Shown here: positions 41,297 through 50,428 of the stretch, in pieces | Layout of the letters: every line of letters starts with the position of its first letter | Position numbering within the stretch: the stretch's first letter is position 1 | Assembly (NCBI RefSeq): GCF_003614435.1 | Contig: NZ_CP025548.1 | Span: forward strand, 62,001-126,000 | DNA length: 64,000 nt | Direction: 5' to 3' | From: Mycobacterium paragordonae | GTDB lineage: Bacteria; Actinomycetota; Actinomycetes; Mycobacteriales; Mycobacteriaceae | Made by a program: the position numbers and the translations under genes | The notes under the pieces: model-generated | The model's database searches: none | Seen by the model: the letters and a program-made list of their open reading frames with translations, nothing else | What the model was told of the DNA's origin: nothing

Positions 41297-41919
41297 GCCG
41301 GCATCGCGAAGTGGTTGTGCGGCAGGAGGAGTCGCCGGACGACCGTCGAGGTGGGCGGGTCGTCGTCGAGTTCGCCGGTTGGACGGTGCACATCGCCGGC
41401 GCTTTGGTGACCGTTGCCCCACAGGACCTGTCGGGCAAAAGTATTCAGGATCTTCGGTTCTGCTTGGAGGCGGCCTATGACGTGGCCGGGATTCGCGTGG
41501 ATGCCGTGGCTCCCCAGTGGAGTCCGCACATCAGTGAAGCGGTCATCTCGGCGCTGCTGGGGGGGCGCCGCGAGGCGCACCGGCACTGGCGGCGCCGGTC
41601 GTACGGCATCTACCAGTGCATCAGCGCAGCGTGGGGGCAATCCGGCATGGATGTTCCCTACACACTGTTGATCCGCGCGTTGCGCGCGGCGCTGCCGCCG
41701 GGCACGACGTTGACCGGCTTCAACGACGACGCGACGGACTGTGCGCAGGTGGTCGCGCTGTTTTCCCACGCGGTCAGCATTGTCGCCAGCCGCAGGTTCG
41801 GCGGTTCTGCTGCGGGGTCGGTGGTCAGTGGCCCCGGTCGCGGCGGCGCATCACTGTCTCGTGGTGTTGGGGCGGGCAACCCCACACGTTCGGCCGATCC
41901 GACAGGAGTCGCATCATGA
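41293..41919 (+). CDS. Unknown protein
   Basis: 208 aa; ATGA-coupled on both sides. RVVVEFAGWTVHIAGALVTV and GRREAHRHWRRRSYGIYQCI, then LTGFNDDATDCAQVVALFSH and a Gly/Ser tail. No domain recognised. Confidence 0.55.
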   Translation: MSRHREVVVRQEESPDDRRGGRVVVEFAGWTVHIAGALVTVAPQDLSGKSIQDLRFCLEAAYDVAGIRVDAVAPQWSPHISEAVISALLGGRREAHRHWRRRSYGIYQCISAAWGQSGMDVPYTLLIRALRAALPPGTTLTGFNDDATDCAQVVALFSHAVSIVASRRFGGSAAGSVVSGPGRGGASLSRGVGAGNPTRSADPTGVAS

Positions 41920-42200
41920 AACCTCAGAAGTATATTGCGACGATCGAAGCTGATGCGCTGCAGTTCACTTCGGCGTCGGCGGTCAGCATCGTCGAGTGGC
42001 TGGGTCTGCCTGAGCGTTGCTGCTTTCTTCACGGCGTCGATCCTGAGACCGGATCCGACGTGGAAGGTTTCCTGGTGATTCCTACACCGATCGGTGACGT
42101 GCGCGCCGTTCTCGGGGACTTCATCGTGCGGCTACCGGGCGGGGCGGCGTGGCCGTGCAAGCCCGACGTTTTTGCTCTGGCCTATCGGCCGGCATCATGA
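41916..42200 (+). CDS. Small protein of unknown function
   Basis: 94 aa after ribosome site CAGGAG. IATIEADALQFTSASAVSIV, then IGDVRAVLGDFIVRLPGGAA and YRPAS. The ending FIVRLPGGA...PDVFALAYRP resembles small phage proteins, but no function can be given. ATGA overlap with the next gene. Confidence 0.6.
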   Translation: MKPQKYIATIEADALQFTSASAVSIVEWLGLPERCCFLHGVDPETGSDVEGFLVIPTPIGDVRAVLGDFIVRLPGGAAWPCKPDVFALAYRPAS

Positions 42201-43000
42201 GCGGGCAGCCTCGCGGCCGCGCTGTGGACATCACCGCGCATTTGCCGGTGTTGCTGATCGGATTGCAGTGGCTGTTGGACACTGAACAGCCCGAGACGGC
42301 TTTGGTGTCGCGACATGGGCAGGTGCTGCGGTCGGTCGGCAATCGCGTCATGAGGTTCCTTCCGCTCGGTTTCGATGGGCGGGCGGCGGTGTTTCTCTAT
42401 GTGGAGCGCCCCGAATGGAGCGTCGAGCGAAAGCCACGTCATCTGCTGGCCCGCAACGAGATTAACGATCTTGCCGACCTGGTCACTGACTGTGGTGAGC
42501 AGGTCGAGGCGCGGTGGCTGTGTGATCCGCGGGTGAGTTGCGCGGTGGCTTTGCGTACACCGGTTCACCCGTCGTTACTGGCCGCGGTCGAGCGGTTTGA
42601 AGCCGGTTGCCCTAAACGGGCGCATCGCGGCGCCCTGGTGTGCCGGTGTCAGGAGCGGCACGCGGGGTTCGCGTCTGCAGTGAGTGTTCACGATCTGACG
42701 CGTCGGTGGCGCATTGATCCTAGGGGGCACGATCCGTTCGGTCCGACGCTGCGCAGTCGCCACGACGGCGCGGGGGCCGGCGAGAACGCCCTGGAGCGGC
42801 GCGCCCTGCTGGGGCGGCTGACCCTCGCCCAGGTGTGTGGGGTGATTCCTCCCATCGATGGCGACGCGGTGGTTGCTGATGCGCAGTTGGCGCGCCGCGG
42901 GATTGCCGGGTCGGATCGTGCCAACGACGCCGGGGACAGCGGGGTTGCCCGGCTGAGGTGTCGATCAGATGCGATCGGGCTTTGTGACGGTCTCTGCTGA
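42197..43000 (+). CDS. Unknown protein
   Basis: 267 aa. HLPVLLIGLQWLLDTEQPET, MRFLPLGFDGRAAVFLYVER, then CPKRAHRGALVCRCQERHAG with Cys/His that might bind Zn. The C-terminal third looks less structured. Coupled to the preceding gene. No family recognised. Confidence 0.5.
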   Translation: MSGQPRGRAVDITAHLPVLLIGLQWLLDTEQPETALVSRHGQVLRSVGNRVMRFLPLGFDGRAAVFLYVERPEWSVERKPRHLLARNEINDLADLVTDCGEQVEARWLCDPRVSCAVALRTPVHPSLLAAVERFEAGCPKRAHRGALVCRCQERHAGFASAVSVHDLTRRWRIDPRGHDPFGPTLRSRHDGAGAGENALERRALLGRLTLAQVCGVIPPIDGDAVVADAQLARRGIAGSDRANDAGDSGVARLRCRSDAIGLCDGLC

Positions 43001-43065
43001 TCAGCGAAGCGGCTGACGTTCTGTTGCAACTTGTTTCATGTGATTTCGGAAGGGGAGTGATCGTG

Positions 43066-43320
43066 ATGTCATCGCGGATCACGAGCACCGGCGGGGCCGG
43101 CGCGGCAGTGGCTGGTCAGGGCTGGATCGTTGTCGACCCTGCTGGGCTGCCCTACGCGTGGTACGGGCCGGCGCTGGCCGTTGATGCCGACGCCGCGATG
43201 GCGGTATTCGAGCCACAGCAGCCGCTGCGCCAGCAATTGTGCGAGCGGGGCTGGTCGGTGCGGGCCGGCGCCGCGACCGACCTGTTCGGTCACGCTGTCG
43301 CGTCGCGGGCCTCGGCATGA
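43066..43320 (+). CDS. Small protein of unknown function
   Basis: 84 aa from the ATG at 43066 after GGAAGGGGAG. QGWIVVDPAGLPYAWYGPAL and CERGWSVRAGAATDLFGHAV. Stop overlaps the next start. Nothing else can be inferred. Confidence 0.55.
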   Translation: MSSRITSTGGAGAAVAGQGWIVVDPAGLPYAWYGPALAVDADAAMAVFEPQQPLRQQLCERGWSVRAGAATDLFGHAVASRASA

Positions 43321-43757
43321 ACGACGAGCCGCTGATCGGTCGCTGTGCGGAGATCGGTACCGCGGGTGTGTCCAGAGTCGATCCGGTCGGCGAATCTGGT
43401 GTCGGTGGCGCGACTATCGATGCGCAGGTCGATCGGATTGTGGCGGCACTGCATTCTTATCGGCACCGCGGCATTCATGAGTGCGACATCCAGGGCTCGG
43501 TGGCTGCGGTGTTGGCGCATGCCGGGCTGGATTTTGTCCGCGAATGCGTCCTGTCGGTGCGCGATCGGCCGGATTTTGTGGTGGGCGGCCAGGTTGATGG
43601 CCCGTTCCCTGCTCGACCGTCACGACCTCCGCGGCCTTTCGGCCGGGGCACTAACTCAGGACGACGTCGCATGACACTTCGCTACCGCGGCTTGAGCGAC
43701 TTTGGCGCAGCCGCAATGACAGCTCGATCGAAGGGCGGCCTGACATGGGGGCTTTAG
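43317..43757 (+). CDS. Truncated nuclease-like protein
   Basis: 146 aa. QVDRIVAALHSYRHRGIHEC, VAAVLAHAGLDFVRECVLSV and RDRPDFVVGG look like the first half of a small phage restriction-endonuclease-fold protein, in which DF(L/V)V is normally followed by an (E)xK strand. Here the (E)xK is missing and the remainder is Pro/Arg-rich, so the gene is probably frameshifted after about codon 85. A separate ATG at 43672 opens a short tail ORF in the same frame. Confidence 0.45.
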   Translation: MNDEPLIGRCAEIGTAGVSRVDPVGESGVGGATIDAQVDRIVAALHSYRHRGIHECDIQGSVAAVLAHAGLDFVRECVLSVRDRPDFVVGGQVDGPFPARPSRPPRPFGRGTNSGRRRMTLRYRGLSDFGAAAMTARSKGGLTWGL

Positions 43758-44284
43758 CGGCACCGACGGACATCTGCGCCGGCGATCGGCTCGCACGAGC
43801 GCGTGCGGCCGCGGCCGCGAATGTCTTCGCCGAGTTGCGGCGCTCTCGTGTCTTGTTTCCCGCACCGCTGCATTCTCTGTATGAGGCCGCGTCGGTGCTC
43901 GAGGAGGAACTTGACGAACTCAAGGATGCGGTGCGTGCCAACCTGATTGAGCACGCGTGCGTGGAGGCTGTGCAGGTCGCCGCGATGGCCTTGAGATTGA
44001 CTATTGACCTTGCGGGGACCCCGGCGTGCGCGGCGCGCGATCGGCTGGCTGTTGAGGCGGTGCTCATCAGCAGCACCCGCTGCATGCCCGCCGATCCGCT
44101 GGTGTCAGCCCATGAAGGGTGTGGCTATTTGCGATGTTGGCACCACAGGCTGTGTGCCGCGCTGGCTGCCGGGCAGCGACAACAGGTCTTCGTCGCCGCC
44201 AATGCTGTTGCCGGGTGCGCATTGCGGTTTGTTGCTGAGATCCCGCTCGGCGGGCTGGGTGCTGCGTGCTCGGGGTGGTCATGA
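43745..44284 (+). CDS. MazG-like protein
   Basis: 179 aa. LYEAASVLEEELDELKDAVR with the EExxE-type acidic cluster and VEAVQVAAMALRLTIDLAG are typical of phage MazG-like nucleotide pyrophosphohydrolases. The C-terminal Cys/His-containing part (HEGCGYLRCWHHRLCAAL) is unassigned. Might trim the nucleotide pool. Overlaps both neighbours. Confidence 0.55.
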   Translation: MGALAAPTDICAGDRLARARAAAAANVFAELRRSRVLFPAPLHSLYEAASVLEEELDELKDAVRANLIEHACVEAVQVAAMALRLTIDLAGTPACAARDRLAVEAVLISSTRCMPADPLVSAHEGCGYLRCWHHRLCAALAAGQRQQVFVAANAVAGCALRFVAEIPLGGLGAACSGWS

Positions 44285-44727
44285 CCCGCGCCGACACCGC
44301 CGATGTTCATCGGCGGTTGCTCGCGATACTTGGTGAGGCCGGTCAGCCGCTGCCCACACCGGAGATCCTGGTGCGGATGGCCGATCAGGGTCACCGGTGC
44401 AATGGCCCACACGGCGGGCAGTGCCGCGACTGGACGGGTAGATCCGGTGGCTTCTATGACCATTGCCCGGCCTGGTGCTGGACAACCCCGGGCCCGCTGG
44501 GGCCACCGGTGTACCCGCAGTTGCGGGCATTGGAACGCCGGGGCCTCATCGAGCGCGTTCACTACCCCAACGCCGAGAGCATCACCGCCGCAGTCGCCGC
44601 GGGCAAGCTCACCGAGCAGTTGGAATCAGCCCAATCAGGCTGCGTGTATTGGTGTTTGGCCGACACGGAGTCCGACGATTACTTCAACGCCGCAGTCGAC
44701 AATTACGCCCAGGAGGCATCGGCATGA
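44281..44727 (+). CDS. Unknown protein with winged-helix-like ends
   Basis: 148 aa from the ATG at 44281. VHRRLLAILGEAGQPLPTPE and VYPQLRALERRGLIERVHYP form a winged-helix pattern interrupted by a Cys/His/Trp-rich loop (DHCPAWCWTTPGP). Ends with CVYWCLADTESDDYF. Directly precedes and overlaps the helicase gene, suggesting a joint role. Confidence 0.55.
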   Translation: MTRADTADVHRRLLAILGEAGQPLPTPEILVRMADQGHRCNGPHGGQCRDWTGRSGGFYDHCPAWCWTTPGPLGPPVYPQLRALERRGLIERVHYPNAESITAAVAAGKLTEQLESAQSGCVYWCLADTESDDYFNAAVDNYAQEASA

Positions 44728-47570
44728 GCAGCGCTAACCAGCATCCTGAAATGGCAGCCGCGGCGGGCAGCGAGGCTGCGACGGTAACCGGCGACGGGGA
44801 GCACGGCGCCGTGGTCAGGCCGCGCGCCCATCAGCGGGAAGCCCTGGCCGCTTTGGAGCGCACCTTGACCGGGCATCGGCGTGCGCAGTTGGTCATGGCG
44901 TGCGGTACCGGCAAAACGTTGGTGGGTTGCTGGTACGCCGAGCGGTGTCACGCTGCGCTGACCGTAGTTGTGGTGCCGTCATTGGCGTTAGTGACCCAGA
45001 CCCTGGCCGAGTGGCGCTCCGCGCGGGGATGGACGTTTGAGGCCCTGATCGCCTGCTCGGATCCCTCGACCGCCGAGGGAGAATGGGGTCGCACCCGTAC
45101 CAGTGCGCAGGCTGATGCACCGTGGTGGGCGCAGCTTCGGGCCCGTGTGAGCACCAGCCCCGCGGTGCTAGCGGCCCGTGTTGCTCACCGCAGTCCGCGG
45201 CGCCCGATCGTGATCTTCTCGACGTATCACTCGGTATCGGTTGTGGTAGAGGCGGTTCAGGCGTGCGGGATGGTCGCCGATCTGTTGGTGGCAGATGAGG
45301 CCCACACGCTAGCTGGGTGGTCCTCGGAGGGTTTCCGCGCAGTGTTCGGCGACGGTTTCGTGCGGTCGCGGCTGTTCATGACGGCCACACCCGTGACCAC
45401 GGACTCCCGCCAAGGTGGGTTGTCGATGCGAGACGAAGCGGTGTTCGGCCCGGTGGCCTACACGCTGGATTTTGCGGCAGCGATCAGGCGTCAGCTGCTC
45501 GCCGACTATCGCGTCATGGTCTACGAATCGCCGGGACATCAGCAGTCGCCGGACCCGGTGGCCGCGGTGATCAAAGCCGCCGAGCAGGGCGTGAGTCGCG
45601 TATTGAGTTTCCATAGCCGGGTCTGTAGGGCTCGCCGATTCGCCGAGGCCGTGGACGGGCTGCGCCTGGCGGACGGGCGCACTGTGGTGGCGCGGACGGT
45701 CGCTGGATCCGATCCGGCGCGCCGGCGCGCCGAGGCGTTGTCGCTGTTGCGCTCCGCAGGGTGCGGGGAGCTGGTTGTCATTACCAGCGCCCGTTGCCTG
45801 GGGGCAGGGGTGGATATCCCTTCTGTCGACGGGGTGTTGTTTGCTGATCCCAAGTACTCCGATGTCGACGTCGTGCAGGCTGTCGGCCGGTTACTGCGAC
45901 GGTCCGAGGGCAAAGAAACCGGCGTCGTGCTGATTCCGGTGGTTATCCCTGCGGGAGTCGACGACGACACCGTGTTGTCGACGGGCTCGTTTCGGGCGGT
46001 GTGGCGCATTCTGCGGGGCTTGCGGTCCATGGACGAACGGTTCGCCGTGGAGCTGGCCGCCGGCACCGGCAGGCGATCACAGGGCCAGAACGGCCGGCCG
46101 GTGGGGCGGCGATTGCTCGATGTCGATGTGTGGTCGCTACGGGATCCGCACGGCATTCACGCGCGGCTGGTGGACTTGTCTTCGCGCACTTGGGAGGACT
46201 CGCTCGCCGAGCTGCACCGCTACGTGACCGGCCACGGTCATTTACCGGCGCGGTCGACCTCGCTGGGGCAATGGTGTGAAGGTCAGCGCCGCGCCTACAG
46301 GTGGGGGACACTGGCAGCCGATCGGGCCGTGCGACTCCACGATGTGCCCGGCTGGGTGTGGGATATCAGCGGCCACCGGTGGGAAGATCAGTGCCGTCAA
46401 GTGCGTGACCTCGCCACTGCCCAGGGCGGTTTGCGCCTGGACTGCCCCCAGATCGCCCGCACCGTGTTGCGGGATTCTGCTCGTGGATCCTCGGTTGGTA
46501 CGGTGGGGCGCTGGTGTGCCCGCCAGCGCAGGGCGCACAGCCAGGGGCGCCTGGATGGCTGGCAGATTCAGCAACTCGAGGACATCAGCGGCTGGAACTG
46601 GAATCCCTTGTCTTCCCGCGATGCGGCCGCTCTCAATCTGCTGGCCGAATACGTCGCCTGGAAGGGACACGCCAATCCGCCGGCCGACGTCGTCGAGGAC
46701 GATCTGGAACTCGGCCAATGGTTAGCCGGGGTGCGGCGGCGCCGGGTCACCGGAACGTTGACACAGACCTTGCTCGACGAAATCTGCGTTATCTCACCCA
46801 CCCCCGCAGCAGCGGGAGCATTGCAATGGCACCGATCTGAAACTATTTGGGCGCTGCATTACGAGGCGCTGCAACAATTCTCTGTCCGACACGGTCATTG
46901 CCGGGTCCCCTATTCGCACCACGAAACCCTCACCGACGGTTCCGTCGAGATCTACCAGTGGTGCGCTCAACAACGAAAACTGTGGCGGCACAACGCGTTA
47001 CCTCAAGCACGGATTCGCATGCTGGAAACCCTCGCCGGTTGGCGATGGGACACTGGCCGCACAGGAGCGGAGATGTCTGCTCGTCGTTCGGAGTTGGTGC
47101 TGGCCGATGAGGCGCGATCACACCTGGTCACACTTGCCGCCGAAGTGCCTCACCACGAGGTGATCGCCAAGGCTTGCGGGCAACCCACAGCGCTGATCAC
47201 CTCAATCGTCACTGGCGACCGCCGGCGAATCCCGATAACTGTCGACAACCAGATCCGCGCACTGACCGTCGCGGCGGTCTTGCTCGCCGCCGGCCCCTCA
47301 ACCAGAGTGAACGCTGAGCGCAGCTGGCGGCTGATCGATGACATGCTCGCACGGGGATGGCCTCAGCTCTGGCTCTCACGCGAACTCGGTGGACGGCTCC
47401 ACCGGCCGACGCAGCGGCCACACACCATTACCGTGCAACGCGCCGAGGCCATCGCCGGACTGCATCACCTCCTCGGCCAACGCACCTTCATCGCACAGCA
47501 GTACCGCGACCTGCCGCCCCAGCTCACCGAAATCCTCGGTGCTCAACCACCGGTGCGTGAGGTCGCGTGA
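44724..47570 (+). CDS. Superfamily II helicase with multiple helicase-associated (HA) repeats
   Basis: 948 aa from the ATG at 44724 after AGGAGG. Motif I VMACGTGKTLVG, motif II LLVADEAHTLAG, motif III FMTATPVT, motif VI DVVQAVGRLLRRSEG: a complete DEAH-type motor in residues 35-450. The C-terminal half has repeated helicase-associated domains of the pattern Y-x-HGH-xP ... LG-W ... QR-x-Y (ELHRYVTGHGHLPARSTSLG; EYVAWKGHANPP; QFSVRHGHCRVPY with YQWCAQQRK). Such proteins occur in mobile elements, role unclear; DNA remodelling is inferred. Confidence 0.85.
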   Translation: MSSANQHPEMAAAAGSEAATVTGDGEHGAVVRPRAHQREALAALERTLTGHRRAQLVMACGTGKTLVGCWYAERCHAALTVVVVPSLALVTQTLAEWRSARGWTFEALIACSDPSTAEGEWGRTRTSAQADAPWWAQLRARVSTSPAVLAARVAHRSPRRPIVIFSTYHSVSVVVEAVQACGMVADLLVADEAHTLAGWSSEGFRAVFGDGFVRSRLFMTATPVTTDSRQGGLSMRDEAVFGPVAYTLDFAAAIRRQLLADYRVMVYESPGHQQSPDPVAAVIKAAEQGVSRVLSFHSRVCRARRFAEAVDGLRLADGRTVVARTVAGSDPARRRAEALSLLRSAGCGELVVITSARCLGAGVDIPSVDGVLFADPKYSDVDVVQAVGRLLRRSEGKETGVVLIPVVIPAGVDDDTVLSTGSFRAVWRILRGLRSMDERFAVELAAGTGRRSQGQNGRPVGRRLLDVDVWSLRDPHGIHARLVDLSSRTWEDSLAELHRYVTGHGHLPARSTSLGQWCEGQRRAYRWGTLAADRAVRLHDVPGWVWDISGHRWEDQCRQVRDLATAQGGLRLDCPQIARTVLRDSARGSSVGTVGRWCARQRRAHSQGRLDGWQIQQLEDISGWNWNPLSSRDAAALNLLAEYVAWKGHANPPADVVEDDLELGQWLAGVRRRRVTGTLTQTLLDEICVISPTPAAAGALQWHRSETIWALHYEALQQFSVRHGHCRVPYSHHETLTDGSVEIYQWCAQQRKLWRHNALPQARIRMLETLAGWRWDTGRTGAEMSARRSELVLADEARSHLVTLAAEVPHHEVIAKACGQPTALITSIVTGDRRRIPITVDNQIRALTVAAVLLAAGPSTRVNAERSWRLIDDMLARGWPQLWLSRELGGRLHRPTQRPHTITVQRAEAIAGLHHLLGQRTFIAQQYRDLPPQLTEILGAQPPVREVA

Positions 47571-47965
47571 ACAGGTCCCGCCGAGCGGCGTCCACCCTTT
47601 GCGCTGCCACAGTCGACCACCGCCGCGCCACGCGTCGACGCCGATGCGCCCGTAACGACTTGGGCGCCGCTGTTTCTTCGGATTCGGTTGCCTCACAGCA
47701 GATATGGAGTTGGCTGGTGTCGCCGCGATCATGGTCGCCAACCACGACCGTTGCAACGTCGAGTTGCTGCCCGCATCGACCGGGGGAGTGGGTTGGTCTT
47801 CGGCTGCCGAGTGAAGCTCCACGCGCGCTCAAGTCCGCTGGCGCCGCGGCAGCGTGGAGTTGCAGCATGATCGCCACAGACTGCCGCGCGGGATGCTCGG
47901 CCTGGCGCACCCTTGGCCTATGCGCTGGCCTCATCGCCGGCAAACACGGGCAGTGGGGTTGACCC
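47571..47965. other. 395-bp region with only doubtful short ORFs
   Basis: A plus-strand frame from the GTG at 47567 spans 131 codons but has shadow-like composition. A 36-codon ORF from the ATG at 47705 (MELAGVAAIMVANHDRCNVE) looks more natural, and a third (MIATDCRAGCSAWRTLGL) precedes 47966. GCTCCACGC and GCGTGGAG near 47815-47865 could form a hairpin. No gene is called with confidence. Confidence 0.35.
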
Positions 47966-48883
47966 ATGGATGACCATACGCAACGCATTTCCAGCGGACC
48001 TATCGAACCTGGCCGGATGAAGCCGTGCGAGAAATGCGGACTCGAGTACTTCCCGCTGCGCCGCGGCTATTGCCACCGGTGCGACATGAACCGCCGGTCG
48101 CGCGTCGGCTACGAATGCAGCTACGTCGATGCTGCGCCGGCGCGCGCGCACATCCGTGCTCTGGTAGCTGCCGGTGTCAGCCTGCGGGGATTGGCCACTA
48201 TGGCCGGGGTTGATCGCAAACGACTGCACTACATCCTGCGTGGACGCCGCGACCGCGGCGCCGGGCCGTCCCAGCGGATCACCCGCACCGTCGCGGACAA
48301 GATTCTGGCGGTCCCTGTTCCCGAATCCAGGCTGGCGGTCGTCGCTGAGGGGGACTTGGTGGATTCCGTGGGCACCGCCCGCCGGTTGCAGTCGTTGGTG
48401 GCTTTCGGCTACTCCCGCGACGATCTGGGCCGCCGGATGGGCTATACGGGCGGCCGGGCATCGTGTTCGGGCAACATCTCTCGCCTGATGGACTCTGCTC
48501 TGTTGACGGTGCGCGCCGGTACCGCCCGCCGGGCCGCCGCCCTGTTCTGCGAGCTGCAAATGGTCCCCGGCGGCAGCACCAGGGCCACGAATGAGGGTTT
48601 GCGCCGGGGGTGGCCGCTGCCCATGGACTGGGACGAAGAAAGTATCGACGACCCGCGGGCGGTCACTTTCCGCAGCGGGCCGCCGCGGTTGTCGCGCGCG
48701 GATATTGCCGAAGACATAGCGCAACGGCAGCTGCGGGTTGTTGAGCTGACCAGGCTGGGTCTGCCGGCATCCAGGATCGCGTCGGAGCTGAAGGTGTCGG
48801 TGCGCCAGGTGGTGCGGGACAGGGCCGCCGGGGGGCAGGCGGTACGGGGTGTCGTGGCCGAATCACTCGGGGTCAGCGCATGA
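47966..48883 (+). CDS. Zinc-ribbon plus helix-turn-helix DNA-binding protein
   Basis: 305 aa. N-terminal Zn ribbon KPCEKCGLEYFP ... GYCHRCDMNRRS. Two HTH-like parts: LVAAGVSLRGLATMAGVDRK with LHYILRGRR, and VELTRLGLPASRIASELKVS with VRQVVRDRA. Organisation resembles mycobacteriophage HTH proteins. Coupled by ATGA to the Dam-like gene. Likely a regulator. Confidence 0.7.
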   Translation: MDDHTQRISSGPIEPGRMKPCEKCGLEYFPLRRGYCHRCDMNRRSRVGYECSYVDAAPARAHIRALVAAGVSLRGLATMAGVDRKRLHYILRGRRDRGAGPSQRITRTVADKILAVPVPESRLAVVAEGDLVDSVGTARRLQSLVAFGYSRDDLGRRMGYTGGRASCSGNISRLMDSALLTVRAGTARRAAALFCELQMVPGGSTRATNEGLRRGWPLPMDWDEESIDDPRAVTFRSGPPRLSRADIAEDIAQRQLRVVELTRLGLPASRIASELKVSVRQVVRDRAAGGQAVRGVVAESLGVSA

Positions 48884-49797
48884 CCGCGCCGCCGATGACC
48901 TATTTCGGTGGCAAAACCCTCCTCGCTGAACGGATCGCCGCGTTTCTGCCGCCACACGCACACTATGTGGAACCGTTCGCGGGGAGCCTGGCCGTGCTGC
49001 TCGCGAAGCCGCGCAGCCGCATGGAAACCGTCAACGACCTCGACGGCCACCTGATGACCTTCTGGCGCGTACTCCGAAACAAACCAGAGGAACTGATGCG
49101 GGTATGCACACTGACCCCGCACGCACGCAACGAGCACCTAACGGCGTTCGACGTCGACCTCGTCGACCTCGACGACCTCAACGACCTCAACGACCTCAAC
49201 GACCTCAACGTAGCGCGGCTGACATGGTTGAAGATCACCCAGGGCCGCAGCGGCACACTCCGCAAAACCGGGTGGCGCTACTTCGTCGACCCGAAAGGCT
49301 CGTCGAAGTCGATGCCTGGCTACCTCGATGCCTACGTCGACCGGATGGCGTCGGCGGCCGAGCGGTTGCATCACGTCAGCCTGGAATGCCGCCCGGGCAT
49401 CGAGGTGGTGCAGAAGTACGGCGCAATCGAACAAGTATGCCTGTACGTCGACCCACCCTATCTCGGATCGACGCGCACCAACAGCGGCTACCGGGTCGAT
49501 ATGCGCGACGACGCCAGCCACACGGCGCTGATCAAGGCTTTACTCGATGCCCGGGCATCGGTGGTGCTCAGCGGTTATGCCAGCGACCTCTACGACAGCG
49601 CGCTCGCCGGCTGGTCGCGCATCGAAATACCTACCATCACCGGCCAGGGTGGGACGAAACAGGCACGCGTTGAGGTCATCTGGTGCAACCGCGCCATGCC
49701 CGCAGCGACCTTGTTCGACGAGGTGCCCGGCAATCGTCCAGCGTGCACCGATCCTTCGCGTTCCCGAGCGGGCGACAGAACGGAGCAGAAGCAATGA
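48880..49797 (+). CDS. dam: D12-class DNA adenine methylase (Dam-like)
   Basis: 305 aa. SAM site PPMTYFGGKTLLAERIAAFL and HYVEPFAGSLAVLLAKP, catalytic CLYVDPPYLGSTR (DPPY), target-recognition region between. Residues about 88-111 contain a (DLN)4 run from a 9-bp repeat that may vary by slippage without changing frame. The recognition sequence cannot be read here. No cognate nuclease is adjacent; orphan methylases protect mobile DNA. Confidence 0.9.
   Translation: MTAPPMTYFGGKTLLAERIAAFLPPHAHYVEPFAGSLAVLLAKPRSRMETVNDLDGHLMTFWRVLRNKPEELMRVCTLTPHARNEHLTAFDVDLVDLDDLNDLNDLNDLNVARLTWLKITQGRSGTLRKTGWRYFVDPKGSSKSMPGYLDAYVDRMASAAERLHHVSLECRPGIEVVQKYGAIEQVCLYVDPPYLGSTRTNSGYRVDMRDDASHTALIKALLDARASVVLSGYASDLYDSALAGWSRIEIPTITGQGGTKQARVEVIWCNRAMPAATLFDEVPGNRPACTDPSRSRAGDRTEQKQ
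49174..49209 (+). repeat. Four perfect 9-bp repeats GACCTCAAC inside the Dam-like gene
   Basis: Units start at 49174, 49183, 49192 and 49201 and encode Asp-Leu-Asn each; imperfect GACCTCGAC/GTC units precede. Copy-number change keeps the frame. Confidence 0.85.
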
Positions 49798-50198
49798 GTG
49801 ATGGCACGTGGCAGTTCACCGCGACCGAGCTAGAGCTGTTGGGTCTGAAGCACGGCGACATCCTGGGAGCGGGGACTATAGGCGACGCAGTCGCAAACCC
49901 TGATCTGATCTCACGCTCGCAGTACGCCGTTGAGTTCGGCAACGGCGACCAACTACACCGCGAGCTTGTCGCTGAGTTAAAAACCACACGCGCACAACCG
50001 GAAGCGGCACAAGCGCAACTCGCGCCAAAGAGTTACCCCACCCCGAACTGCCCGTACGGATGCGACTGCGGCATGGGATACGCGGTGCACGGAGTCAACC
50101 GGCCCAACCCAACACCACAGCCCGAGCATCTGCGCCGCGGCAAGCGTGACTGCTTCCTTCCCGCCGGCCATTCGGGGCAGTGCTTATGGCCGCGCTGA
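49794..50198 (+). CDS. Small protein with Cys motif
   Basis: 134 aa, ATGA-coupled to the methylase. FTATELELLGLKHGDILGAG, coiled segment HRELVAELKTTRAQPEAAQA, then PNCPYGCDCGMGYAVHG and CFLPAGHSGQCLWP, a plausible zinc site. Function unknown. Overlaps the next gene by 19 bp. Confidence 0.6.
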   Translation: MSDGTWQFTATELELLGLKHGDILGAGTIGDAVANPDLISRSQYAVEFGNGDQLHRELVAELKTTRAQPEAAQAQLAPKSYPTPNCPYGCDCGMGYAVHGVNRPNPTPQPEHLRRGKRDCFLPAGHSGQCLWPR

Positions 50199-50428
50199 AG
50201 CGCCGGGCCTGCCCCGGCAGTGGCGCCATTCCGCCGTCGCCGCCCGACAGCCCTGACCAGTGGTGCCCGATCTGCGGACGCGACATGCCCGTCTCCAACA
50301 ACGGCTGCATCGTCCGGCACGGCATGAGCTACGCCGCCATGCTCGGGCACCTCGCCTCAATCGTCACCAGCCTTGAGCGGGGCTGGTGGGAGCCCATCTG
50401 GGACCAACCGCAGGTGCCTCTGCAATGA
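50180..50428 (+). CDS. Small zinc-finger-like protein
   Basis: 82 aa (GTG at 50180, or ATG at 50186). CPGSGAIPPSPPDSPDQWCP, CPICGRDMPVSNNGCIVRHG: CxxC plus Cys/His as in small phage zinc fingers. Overlaps its neighbours. Function unknown. Confidence 0.55.
   Translation: MLMAALKRRACPGSGAIPPSPPDSPDQWCPICGRDMPVSNNGCIVRHGMSYAAMLGHLASIVTSLERGWWEPIWDQPQVPLQ

Noticed and set aside
47567..47962. 131-codon ORF after the helicase
   Set aside because: GTGA coupling is attractive but the composition looks out of frame relative to a more natural short ORF at 47705; left unassigned.
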